In this document: positions 45,781 to 55,157 of the stretch, one piece after another
Layout of the letters: each line of letters opens with the position of its first letter
Numbering within the stretch: the first letter of the stretch is position 1
Source of the DNA: Marvania coccoides
Taxonomy: Eukaryota > Chlorophyta > Trebouxiophyceae > Chlorellales > Chlorellaceae
Length of the DNA: 64,000 nucleotides
NCBI GenBank assembly: GCA_963854735.1
Contig: OY978097.1
Span: 2,852,001-2,916,000 of the forward strand
Direction: 5' to 3'
Made by a program: the position numbers and the translations under genes
Notes under the pieces: generated by a model
What the model saw: only the letters and a program-made list of their open reading frames with translations
Database searches by the model: none
Told to the model about the DNA's origin: nothing

Positions 45781-46230
45781 GATGGGCGAACGACTTTTTA
45801 AAGGAATTGATTGCAGCTAAAATATCGATATCGCGTATTCCCTTATTCACAGCAGTGTTGTTACGAACGTGTATGCAATTAAAATAATTAAATAAATGGC
45901 TATTCTCCAGCTTCACGCGGGGAAATGACGAAATTGAAAAAAAACAATTAAGCGCCAATAAAAAACGTGTTTCTCCTCCTCCGCATATCGGTTGCACCGT
46001 GTTTTTATATTTATATATCGTATCGAACTTGTGTGGGCAGCGGGGGCCTCTCGACACGACATCTTTGGGAACTCGCGACATCTCTGCCAGCTGAACTCCC
46101 TCGCAACGAATGCAGCGCTGAAAAGTATGCCCCAGTCCGACGGCAGAGTAGCCCGCATCGTCTACCGGGCGCTGCTACGGCCTACCCGGCTCACCCACTC
46201 CACCGCCGCCGCGTTCAACAAGAAAGCCAA
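45781..46230. other. Spacer with possible upstream PPR remnants
   Basis: Promoter of the FABP-like gene followed by sequence leading into the PPR remnant. From about 46100 short open frames continue toward the remnant but show no PPR motif. Confidence 0.35.
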
Positions 46231-46534
46231 AGCCTGGAGGCGTACCAGGACATGAGGGAGCAGGGGGTGGCGCCCAGTGCGCAGCTGTGTACGCGGCCTA
46301 CATCAACGCGTGCGGCAGGACAAGGGACCTGGAGGCGGCGCTGGAAGCTTGGATGGACATGGAGGCGGAGGGGCTGGCGCCAGACTTGGTGGCCTACAGC
46401 ACAATGGTGGACGCGTGCGCAAGGGTGAGCAGAAGGACCGCAGGCCACGTCTTTCTTTTAAGTGCATGGCAAATCAACTTTGTTTCACATGCGTGATGCA
46501 GGGCGGTGACTTGGCGGGGGCAGCTCACCTTTGA
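46231..46534 (+). pseudogene. Pentatricopeptide repeat (PPR) gene remnant, frameshifted
   Basis: Bases 46231-46284 read SLEAYQDMREQGVAPSAQ; after two extra bases (46285-46286) the next frame reads VYAAYINACGRTRDLEAALE and AEGLAPDLVAYSTMVDACAR to 46424. These are two PPR units. A GTGAGC donor and an ATGCAG acceptor join to GGDLAGAAHL and a TGA at 46534, the start of a third unit. No upstream PPR units or start were found. The broken frame, tiny length and absence of a 5' part mark it as a relic of an organelle RNA-binding protein gene. Confidence 0.7.
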
Positions 46535-46573
46535 AAAAAATATCGGTGAAGTGAAAGCATACACGAAAAAATC

Positions 46574-46875
46574 TTACACTGCTGCTCGCGCTCCGCTGTG
46601 GCGAGCCACCCACTCCAGAATCAGCGGGTTCACCAGGTGAGGAGCCTCGTCTTGCGGACAGTGACGCCTGGCAAGCTCACAAATTCTTCGACCGTGGGGT
46701 AGCTATAGAACTCCCGCCCCCACTCAATCTTCTCCCATGGGTCCTTCTCCCCCCACAGCACCGAAACCGGCACCGGGCTAGCGCGCATCAGCTCCTTTGG
46801 CAGAGGCCCCCCAGAGTAGGAAATAAAGTCGAGAAAAAACGGCAACAGCGCCGGGCTCAAGGGGGTGATAGACAC
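46574..46875 (-). pseudogene. 3' fragment of an alpha/beta hydrolase gene, frameshifted
   Basis: Minus strand reads FLDFISYSGGPLPKELMRAS, PVPVSVLWGEKDPWEKIEWG and VEEFVSLPG, then after a frameshift continues HCPQDEAPHLVNPLILEWVA to a TAA at 46574-46576. This is the C-terminal part of the plant alpha/beta hydrolase group that includes pheophytinase-like enzymes; GEKDPWE holds the catalytic Asp and HCPQDE the catalytic His. The frame breaks between LPG and HCP, the loss of one base at a normally G-x-G-H site, and no upstream catalytic Ser part is present. Confidence 0.75.
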
Positions 46876-46984
46876 GAGGCATGGTAAGGATAATTAAATG
46901 CTACTTTCTGAGGTTACAAAATGGCGGAATTTGGGTAGAAAATGAGGCTCACCGCTGCTGCCGGCGGCGCACCCACAAGTTCCC

Positions 46985-47160
46985 TGGCGGTGTGGCAGCG
47001 CCACCCTGACGACCTTGGCCAACTCTCCAAGAAACTGACGGCAGCGGCAAAGGGAGTGGTGCAGACCGTGCTGCTGTGCCTGCACCGCTGCGTGCCCAGG
47101 CTGGAGGAGAAGCTGTGCATGGAAATTTTGGCTGGTGCGCTGGGGTGATGCACGCAGCAG
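46985..47160 (+). repeat. Coding-like ~180-base repeat, copy A
   Basis: Reads VWQRHPDDLGQLSKKLTAAA, KGVVQTVLLCLHRCVPRLEE and KLCMEILAGALG in one frame. A related copy lies at 50456-50639 in the same orientation. Probably the 3' end of an old gene that has been duplicated. Confidence 0.8.
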
Positions 47161-47182
47161 TGCGCTGGGACAGCTTCAAACT

Positions 47183-47255
47183 CGCCTGACTCGCGCTTGA
47201 CCTCAGGCCTGACTATATCAAGAGTCAGGCGAAAAGTCAGGCGTGTAGTCAGGCG
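47183..47255. repeat. Period-12 AGTCAGGCG repeat with opposing copies
   Basis: AGTCAGGCG occurs at 47223-47231, 47235-47243 and 47247-47255 at exact 12-base spacing. The reverse complement CGCCTGACT is at 47183-47191 and GCCTGACT at 47207-47214, so the array can pair with itself. Confidence 0.75.
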
Positions 47256-47309
47256 GGGGCAAGGTTTCCGACTTGTTTTTAAAACTTAAATTTAAAATTT
47301 TATTTTTAT

Positions 47310-48612
47310 TTAGGCCTTTTTGGCCGCAACTGAAATTTTGAACTGTTTAGATACGGCATACTTCATGACATCGGTATTCATGCCTGTGTTAGCTGACTCC
47401 AGCAAGCGAAACTGCGCTAGTTTCGCTTTTGTGTGGTAGCGAAGTTTCTCCGTGAGAACACCCGACCACGCTGCTGCACTGGGCATTCCATCTATGAACT
47501 CGTCAATAAACAGCGGGAGTGTGTCATCATCGAAAAGTTCCAGCATGCTTTCGCGTCCATCCCAACCAGCACTGAGGCAGTCACGGACCACCTGCCGCGC
47601 TTCCGCAGGCGCGAAGGATTCCAGCAGGCTGTTTGCGTGAGGCATCATCCGCTTCAGCGCCCCGTCCATATCGCATATGGCCTGCGCGAACTGATCACCC
47701 ACATCCTCCAAAGCATTGGACCACAGCGCGTATGGGGTTGCCTTTGCCACTTGTGCTATGCGGGTCGAAAGCCAAGCCAAAATGTGGTTTGCCACCGCCA
47801 TCCACAGCATGGTAAGAGTCTCGTGCTGACCGCTTCGAATCAGCACTTTACCTACGCTGATGCATAGCTGCACAGCCTGTAACGCTGCCCCGGAGCCCCA
47901 TCTGGACGCAACACCCTGTGTGAGAGGGAAAAGTACGTTTTAGATGGAAAGTTAAAAGACAAGAAAGCCAGAACGACATGCACCCGTTCATTGACCCCCT
48001 TCTAAGGGATGTTCGAGCTATATGCTCCAAAAGAATAACACATGTAGGTTTCAAGGTACACATGGAAGAAAAAAAACTCACGAAGCATGGGGTAGATGAC
48101 AGGGCCATAACACGCCCCTCGTGCATAAGCAGCCGCATGTAGTCAGCATCGCGAATCAGGCGGGATGTTTCGAAGGCGATGGCGTCATGATCAATCACGG
48201 TGAAACGCGAGAGCACTCTGAGCGCGTTGAATTGGTTCGCGCCTAGAAATGATGAGCACTCCAGGGTCCGCTCGAGGTCATCGATGCTAATGACAATGCC
48301 GCAAGTCAGCACAGATTCGGGTAATGTAGGCTCAATTTCTGAAGGCTTGCATGCAAATAAAAGCCTCAAAAGCCGCGAGAGGGGAGGGAGAAAGAGGCGG
48401 CTTTTACTCCCGCGCAAATAAAATCCTTCAGCAAGTGAAAACTCGACTCCCAAGCAATGCGCGCCGTTCAGGAACAATTGTATCTCATGCTTGTAGATGG
48501 GGTCGGCTTCTGCGAAATCGCCGTCGAAAGCTGCGTTGAAGCCGCTTGCAGCGCGCTCGCGTGCCAGCCGCTCTTCTGCCTCGTCTTGATCCATCAGCAA
48601 ATCTTCTTCCAT
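47310..48612 (-). CDS. Protein of unknown function, two exons
   Basis: Exons 48612-48082 and 47915-47310; 378 residues. Not recognised. The N-terminus is acidic and helical (MEEDLLMDQDEAEERLARER). A hydrophobic/basic block FLPPLSRLLRLLFACKPSEI follows, then mostly helical sequence with MLWMAVANHILAWLSTRIAQ, LLESFAPAEARQVVRDCLSA and ELFDDDTLPLFIDEFIDGMP, ending SVAAKKA. The all-helical, repeat-like build suggests a scaffold. The intron has GTGAGT and CACACAG and keeps frame. Codon use is less G/C-biased than in the housekeeping genes, in line with the accessory setting. Confidence 0.7.
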
Positions 48613-49398
48613 CTCGTTGAGAGTAATTCTCGGAGGGGGCTCCAGGAAACGAGCAAATTAACGCTAAGTAGCAGTACTGCAAAAAAAATAACATAATTTA
48701 ATATTTTCAAGCATCACAATGCGACCACTCGGAGCCTTCCGTTTGCTGTTCTGAGCAATGCTGTCAATATTGTTCCAAATCTTTGAATAGTCGCTTTGAA
48801 TAATCGCTTTGAAAGACAGAACAAGGAATTTTTTAAGATCGTAAAAAAAGGACGAGGGAAAGGTCCCAAAGCGTGTTTCGGATACATACCTGATAGCGCC
48901 GTATTTGCTGAGAATAAACACACATGGCAGAGGAGCCGGGAGGAGCCGGGAGACACAATCGAGTTGGACTCGAGAATAAAAAACGCCTCGATCTCGCAAA
49001 CGGGATGACTATGACAGCGTCAGAGGGTTGAAATATATGCCAATGTTGTGTTGTAAATAGTTGCGTACACGGCTGTGATAAAAGACCATTAAAATCGAAA
49101 GTCAACTCTCCACCCAGTAGTCAACAGCTGTGGATGGAAATTTCCATATTCTTATTTCCATATTCTTTTCACATATTCTTTCCACATGTGGAAAGAATCG
49201 AGTCTGATCAAGAGCCTGCAGGGCTCTTTATTAAACGTGCGTGCTTCTTTTACACGCATGTATTTAAAACCAGAAAAAGCTTTTGTTTGTACTCCGATAT
49301 TAATATTACGGTACGCTGCAATAAATCCATTTTATTTCTTCTTTTTCTCTCCCTTCTAACCACCTCTTTTTCACGCCAGCGCTGCCGCAATGGTTTCA
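48613..49398. other. Spacer upstream of the unknown gene
   Basis: AT-rich with short frames in both directions but no supportable gene. A short direct repetition of TTCCATATTCTT occurs at 49141-49165. Confidence 0.4.
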
Positions 49399-49456
49399 TC
49401 CGTCGGATCAACCTCAGTTATGGGCTCTGGCCCCTGCCCCTGAGTCCCCGACGGCC
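49399..49456 (-). repeat. Dispersed 58-base repeat, copy 2 (inverted)
   Basis: Reverse complement of the repeat at 41843-41900 with about five mismatches. Confidence 0.85.
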
Positions 49457-49472
49457 CGACCGACATAAAATG

Positions 49473-49538
49473 TGCAAGGCATGTAGAAATGCAAGGCATG
49501 TAGAAATGCAAGGCATGCAAAAAATGCAGGGCATGTAA
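49473..49538. repeat. 17-base minisatellite, about four units
   Basis: Units of TGCAAGGCATGTAGAAA at 49473-49489 and 49490-49506, then a variant 18-mer to 49524 and a partial copy. It lies directly beside copy 2 of the 58-base repeat. Confidence 0.85.
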
Positions 49539-50455
49539 GACGAGCAGTAGAGGCCCTCGCGACTGGGAAAGACGCCCCAGGACGGCAGGTTGAGTCCAGC
49601 ACCGACTCCAGGCGCTGCAGCTGCTTGCGTGCCGCCGTCAAACGCCGTGCCAGCGTGCCACCGCCACCACCGCCACCAGTCCCAGAGCTCTGGCAGGCGC
49701 GCAGGCCACGGTAACTGAACCTCCACGTCATCTTTGAAACTTCTAGAGCCACCAGGAACGCCAGGTACGACTTCAAGCTCCGCTCCGCCGCCTGTCACGC
49801 CAAATCTAGGATTTTTGCAGCGCGTGGAGGCGGTGGAGGTCAAGGCGCATTGCCTTCAGTGGGTGGACGATGAGGTGTTGCGCCTGGAGGGGGTGGAGGC
49901 TTAAGTGCATCGCCTGCTCGAAGGTAGAGAGACTGAGGTGTTGCCGTTGGTTACTTGAAAATTTTGGAAATGTGTGATAAAGGCGGCTAAATTTCGTTCT
50001 AAATCTCAATCAATCGCTTTAAAGTTCAAAAGTGAAAGGAATAATTCTAAATGGTTGCCCTTGCCTTATAAAAATGAAATTTCATTTTTGTTTTTGTTTT
50101 TCTGGTGCATGATGCATTCCCCAAGGAGGCAGTTGTGCGCATGATTTAAAGTTTAGGTTTGGTCGGAATATGGGAGTAGATAATTCGGGGAACCTGACTG
50201 GTTTTCTGTCAGCAATCTAATCGCAAGACGACATAAGGTAGGTTTCGCTTCGTCTGTCCCTGATCGCATATGTTCTACTCAGAATATCTAGAGCTTCGCC
50301 TCGTGCTAAAGTCTCGCGTACATCGACGCGACGTTGCGCCTGCAGGGGCGGATAATTAAGCTTGCCACGCTCTACAGCGGGCACCGTGGCAGCTGCAGGC
50401 TACCACAAGAGGGACCACCTTCGAGTGGAGTGCACGGGGCTGGAGAAGGCGGTAA
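49539..50455. other. Gene-poor stretch with coding-like debris
   Basis: From 49560 to 49800 the minus strand is GC-rich and reads fragments such as VQLPWPARLPELWDWW without a stable frame, suggesting a decayed exon. Apart from the 60-base repeats above, 49944-50340 is AT-rich spacer with nothing recognised. Confidence 0.4.
49821..49943. repeat. Degenerate 60-base tandem repeat, two units
   Basis: Bases 49821-49880 and 49881-49943 share the pattern GGAGG-x-GGTGGAGG...GCAT...GAGGTGTTG. Each unit is itself two ~30-base halves. On the minus strand it reads a 10-residue periodic peptide (QAMHLSLHPL, QAQHLIVHPL, KAMRLDLHRL). Confidence 0.6.
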
Positions 50456-50639
50456 TGGCGGTGTGGCAGCGCCACTCTGACGACCTTGGCCAGCTCTTTA
50501 AGAAATTGACGGCAACGGCGAAATGGGAGGGTGCAGACCATGCTGCTGTGCCTGCACCGCTGCGTGCAGGGCTGGAAACTGATAGGAGAAGCTGAAGATG
50601 GAAATTTTGGCTGGTGCGCTGTGGTGATGCAGACAGCAG
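50456..50639 (+). repeat. Coding-like ~180-base repeat, copy B
   Basis: Same orientation as copy A (46985-47160). Begins VWQRHSDDLGQLFKKLTATA; then an insertion shifts the frame so the copy no longer reads the second half. About 85 percent of aligned bases agree by eye, with small indels. Confidence 0.8.
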
Positions 50640-52341
50640 ATCTGGAACCGATTTAGGCGGAGAGATATGTTTCATGCTTTTTGAAAATTTATGCTTCTGA
50701 AACCTTGTGCTGAAATGCACCATTAACGTTTGTTTCTTGTTTAACAAGATCCTGAATTTCAACTCCATAAATACCAACGAAGAAAGACACAATATTTAAG
50801 TCATGGCATTGCTGGCGATCTGATTTGTACTTTTTGACGCACCCCCTTCACCCATACATCCAAGCTCCGTCGCGTCGCTTTCGCCCTCGTCAACAGCTCA
50901 CACTCGCGGGGAAGAGGTCCTTTGTGGCGCCGATCAGCTTCCACACCGCACTTTCCAGCGGCGCACTCCTCACCACGCCCAGCAGCGTCTGCAAGTAGCA
51001 CACAGCGTCGGTCTCGTTGAGGCGCGGAAACGGCAAATGGGCAGGCATGGGCGAGGGCTGCAGCACCACCACGATGGGCTCGGTCTTGGCCGGTACCTCC
51101 ACCTGCATCTGCTGCTACTGGCCCTGAGATGGCTTTAGCGCTCGCAGCTGCGGTGGTGGGCTTTTCAGCAGCTGACGCCGCCTTCTGGGGCTCAGGCTGT
51201 AAGGTTGCCACGTTGGGGGATGCAGGGGGCACCACCACCGCCCAATCCTTGGGCTATGCCGCCTTGAGAGCAGCTGTTTGGCGGGAGAGGTGGGGGCAGC
51301 CGAAGTAGCGGCAATCTCAACGAGGATGGCGCTTGCGCCCCCCTTGCCACTCTCCTATAAGGCGATATAAAGAAGGGAAAATGGTTTTAAAAATCTACTT
51401 TCTAGTAAAATTTCCGAAAACAAAATAAAATGTGAATACTCCCTAGCGGAGCTCACTGCGAGGGACGCAAAAGGCACACCCTTCTGCGGCGCAGGCGACG
51501 CCATGCCTGCCATTGCGCCCCAACCAGCGCCCAGCAACAGCGTCGGTGAAAGCGGCAGAGCAGAGAGGCTTCTCCGCCACCGCCACCGCTGCCTCCTCGT
51601 GCTCCAGCTGCTTGTCCACTCGGCACAGATAGACAGGAGACACGGCCGGCAGAGGCGCCGGCGGAGTCACCAGCTGGCTGGGCTCCGCTGCGGGGCTGGC
51701 CACCACCGCTTGGGCCGCCTTGATGGCGGCAGGGGCAAAGCGCAGCCTGAGAGCGGCAGGCAGGGGGAAGACGGCAGCCGCGGTGGCGGGGCCACGTGTG
51801 AGGCCTGCCGCCATGGCCGTTCCTGTTAAATGTATACAAATCATGAATTTGAGTCTACATTTTAAAGCTGAAATGCGTCCAAAATAATTATATCACCCAC
51901 CTGGGGGGGGGGAAGCTGCCGGGTAGAAAGGCTTGTTCTCGAGCGGCGGTGCCAGCGGAGCTGCCACCGCCACTACCGCAGTGTCGACCTCCATCGCAGT
52001 CAGCGGTTGGGGGGCTGGCAGGCCTGGCCTCCTCGGCACCCCGCTCCGCCACCTTCTGCTGCTGCTGGGGAGGAGGAGGGAGAGCCAAAGGCTGGACCAC
52101 GGGAGCCTCTGACACACCCGCATCAACCTCCATTGCCACCTCTGTTGCCAAGAAAGGCGGGGGGTGGCCTGGAAGGCGTTTGCGGCAGGCGCCGGCTTGC
52201 TGTCAAAGAGCCGTGCAAAATAATAACATGGACAAAGCGGTGTTAAAATCAAATCGTGAAACACTGGAAGACTAAACAATTAAAAAAGGCAAATTAAAAA
52301 TTACGAGCCAACTCACCAGCAGCGTCTTTTCCTATGCTGAA

Positions 52342-52375
52342 GACGTTCTGTGCCCCCAGGGGCGCACAGAACGTC
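52342..52375. repeat. 12-bp perfect inverted repeat
   Basis: GACGTTCTGTGC at 52342-52353 and GCACAGAACGTC at 52364-52375 pair perfectly around a 10-base loop. It lies inside the decayed gene, where the peptide would read FCAPLGAQNV. Confidence 0.85.
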
Positions 52376-52414
52376 GGCCCCAGCTTCACAGGAGACGGCA
52401 GCGGCGTGGTGCCG

Positions 52415-52449
52415 GAGCTGAAGCCGAAGCTGAAGCCGAAGCTGAAGCC
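52415..52449. repeat. 12-base tandem repeat GAAGCTGAAGCC
   Basis: Nearly three units; on the minus strand it encodes FSFG-like repeats (GFSFGFSFGFS). Confidence 0.8.
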
Positions 52450-52760
52450 ACCAACCAGCGCAGCAGGCGCCAGCATCGCAGCAGGCTTGGCTGCTCCGCT
52501 CTCCACGCCGGTGCTGTTGGAGCCCGATTTTGGTGGGGAGAAAGGGCTTGGGCATGAGGGAAAGAGCTGTGGTGATGCAGGCAGCCACTGAGCTGGCGGA
52601 GAGCAGCCGCCATTTATGGATGAAAGGGTTCTTCTCAGGCCGGCGATGAGGCGAGCGGCAATGGGCGGTGGGGGTCACAGAGACCGCAGGGCGGCGGCGA
52701 CGCTGAGTGCAGGGGGCGGCAAGGTCCAGGAGTCTTTCATCGACGCGGCTTCAACGCCGT

Positions 52761-53475
52761 ATGCTACGATCTGCAGCATGCAAAGGTTGGTTTAATATCA
52801 ACGCCTGGGGGGGGGGGGGGGGAGTTTAAAATTGCACTCCGCACAACTACACGAGTATCTAAATCGAATGTTGCCTTGGCTCACATTTGGCATCAAGGGA
52901 AGGCCTGCCAGCTCCCTTTTCAACGGTATTATTTACGATTATTTTGAAATGCTTGATCATCAAAGGAGAGCAAAGGACATCGCGCGGCGGGGTGCGCTGC
53001 CGTCAGCCGCGAACATATACAATTTGGTGCACGTATGAATTACAATGTGTGGCAGAGAGAGAGGCACGGGCGGATGCTCTTTGTAGAAAATTTGTGATAT
53101 CCTATATCTCCTCGCCCTCCCCCAGGAGGGAGCGGGAGGGGTTCCAACCTGATCTGCATAAAATTAAAATTAAACTCAAAATTACTGGTGGCACTTAAAA
53201 AAAATTACTAGTGCCGCCCACTGCACGACGCCCATTTCTGAGCACGCTTGACGGCTTCCTGGGCGCCTATTTTGTCATAATGCAAATATTAACGAATGAG
53301 AGGTATAAAAAGATAGAAAAAGCACAGAAAGATTTACAAGAAGCGGCATTCACCGCTCTTCGTCTGTGCTCGCTAACTCCTCGCAGAAGCGCGCAATAGT
53401 GTCAGTGCCTTTCACCGCGGCTTGGCAGCGAGGGCGGGACTGCCGGACCATGGCGCGCTCGTCCCCTTGTGTCGA
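52761..53475. other. Spacer with a 16-G run
   Basis: Contains 16 G at 52807-52822. No gene supported. TTACA at 53334-53338 is 138 bases past the stop of the repeat-protein gene on the minus strand. Confidence 0.45.
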
Positions 53476-55157
53476 CTATGATTCCGACTCCGCCTCCGAC
53501 TCCGCCTCCGCCTCCGACTCCGCCCTCTTCTTCTTCAGGTCCTGACGCCGCTTCCGTTGCGGCTCTGTCTTCCTCTGCCGCCCCGCATCCACCCGCGCCG
53601 CCGCGCCCTTGTCACCTCCATCCACTCTCTTCTTCAAGGACAGACGATACTTCCGATTCACCTCTGCCCTTGCCTCCCGCCGCGCCTGCACCAGCGCCTC
53701 CGCGTCCTTGTCACCTCCCTCCGCCCTCTTCCGCAGGTCCACATCACGCTCCCGTTTCCGCTCTGTCTTCCTCTGCCGCCGCGCCTTCACCAGCGCCTCC
53801 GCGTCCTTGTCACCTCCCTCCGCCCTCTCCTGCAGGTCCACATCACGCTCCCGTCGCCACTCTGTCTGCCTCTGCCGCCGCGCATTCACCAGCGCCTCCG
53901 CGTCCTTGTCACCTCCCTTTGCCCTCTTATGCAGGTCCAGATAATGCTCCCGTTGCCACTTTGCATGCCGCTGTCGCCGCGCCTCCGCCAGCGCCGCCGC
54001 GTCCATGTTACCTCCCTCCACCCTCTTCTGCAGGTCCAGACGCCGCTTCTGTCGCTGCTCTGCCTGCCGCTGCCGCCGCGCCTCTATCAGCGCCTCCGCG
54101 TCCTTGTCACCTCCCTTTGCCCTCTCCTTCAGGTCTAGATAACGCTGGTAACGCTTCTGTTGCCGCTCTACATCCACCTGCCGCCGCGCCTCCATCAGCG
54201 CCTCCGCGTCCTTGTCACCTCCCTCCGCCCTCTTCTGCAGGTCCAGACGCCACTTCCGTTGCTGCTTTGTCTTCCTCTGCCGCCGCGCCTCCTTCTTGCC
54301 CCCCCGCGACGCTTTGGCCTCCTGCGCTGCTTTGGTCTCCTTCAGATCTCGCTCTCTTATCTCTTCAAGTGATAACTCCTCCTGCTTCATTGGGCCGGTG
54401 GGAGCGGGGTAGTAGTTGCCTTGATCAATGGCCAGCCGCTTCTGTTGTTGGGCCGCACGCATCTCAGCTCTTAGCTCCGCGTTCCGCGATGCCCTCGGTG
54501 CAGACACGTCAAAGGGCATGGGAGTGTCCTTAGAGCCGCGAGAGTTCAACAGTTCTTGCGATGCAGTGGGGCGGGGCTTGGCGATGTACCTGGCATTGGC
54601 GGCCGAGGCGTTAGCGCCGTTGGGGGGGGAGGGGGGCTGCACAACCGGCGCCGCGGGGTAGTAGACGCCTTGATCAATGGCCCGCCGCTTCTGTAGTTGG
54701 GCCGCTCGCATCTCAGCTACCAGCTCCGTCACCCGGTCACCGGTGGACGGGATCTGCGCGGCGTCTCCGAGGATGCGAGTGGTGTTGTGGCGCTGGGAAG
54801 GATCCAGTGCATCGTTGGCGCTTACTGCAGGATTAAAATAAGAGGCAACAGAATGGAATGGTGAGGTACTAGAGCATGTGGAGGCGGCAGAGGGATGGCT
54901 TACATCGCACAGAGATAAGTGAACTTACGGTGGTCCACGGGGGTGGCGGCCATCGAAGGCTTCTTCAGGAGGCTGGGGGGGGGGTTCGAGAGATCATACT
55001 CGGAGTCCTCATCACTAGACTCGGAGTCCTCGTTCGAATCATAATACTCGCTAGATTCATAGTCCTCATCGTATTCATAGTCCTCATCAGAATAGTTATC
55101 GTCGCTTAAATATTCAGGGTCTTCTTTTTCTCCAGACGGCTCAAAAGATGCATCCAT
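53476..55157 (-). CDS. Protein of seven tandem 33-residue charged repeats
   Basis: Exons 55157-54929 and 54824-53476; 525 residues; donor GTAAGT and acceptor CCTGCAG keep frame. Parts in order: a very acidic, Tyr-rich N-terminus (DDNYSDEDYEYDEDYESSEY); a linker; a motif EMRAAQ-x-QKR-x-AIDQG-x-YYPA present twice; then from about residue 270 seven repeats with the pattern LDL-x-KRAEGGDKDAEALV followed by x-ARRQR and a basic stretch; and a Lys then Glu/Ser tail ending ESES. I do not know the family. Each repeat looks like two helices around a GGDKDA turn, faintly like Sel1-type repeats. The strong charge pattern suggests nucleic-acid or protein scaffolding. Coding is clean over 1.3 kb, so the gene is probably active despite lying among relics. 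Confidence 0.8.
53545..54247 (-). repeat. Array of seven 99-base coding repeats
   Basis: Encodes the seven 33-residue units; the first unit has three extra codons. Neighbouring units differ at many third positions yet keep GGDKDA and ARR, suggesting old duplications under protein-level constraint. Confidence 0.85.

Larger units (their letters stand above)
50890..52760 (-). pseudogene. Decayed Pro/Ala-rich gene of unknown function
   Basis: GC-rich coding-like blocks on the minus strand keep one style but not one frame: VAYGVEAASMKDSWTLPPPA near 52720; GGFSFGFSFGFSSGTTPLPS near 52440; AMEVDAGVSEAPVVQPLALP near 52130; AMEVDTAVVAVAAPLAPPLE near 51970; VYLCRVDKQLEHEEAAVAVA near 51620; and a closing block LNETDAVCYLQTLLGVVRSA ending in a stop at 50890. 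The junction from SPPPG to TAMAAGLTRG uses a proper GTGGGT donor and AACAG acceptor, but other joins need frame changes and stops interrupt. I read this as an old multi-exon gene that has lost its frame. The alternative is an intact low-complexity gene whose exons I failed to splice. Confidence 0.45.

Noticed and set aside
53469..54533. Plus-strand open frame of 354 codons, Pro/Ser/Ala repeats
   Set aside because: Antisense image of the 99-base repeat array; the minus strand has better start, splice sites and a charged, structured repeat.
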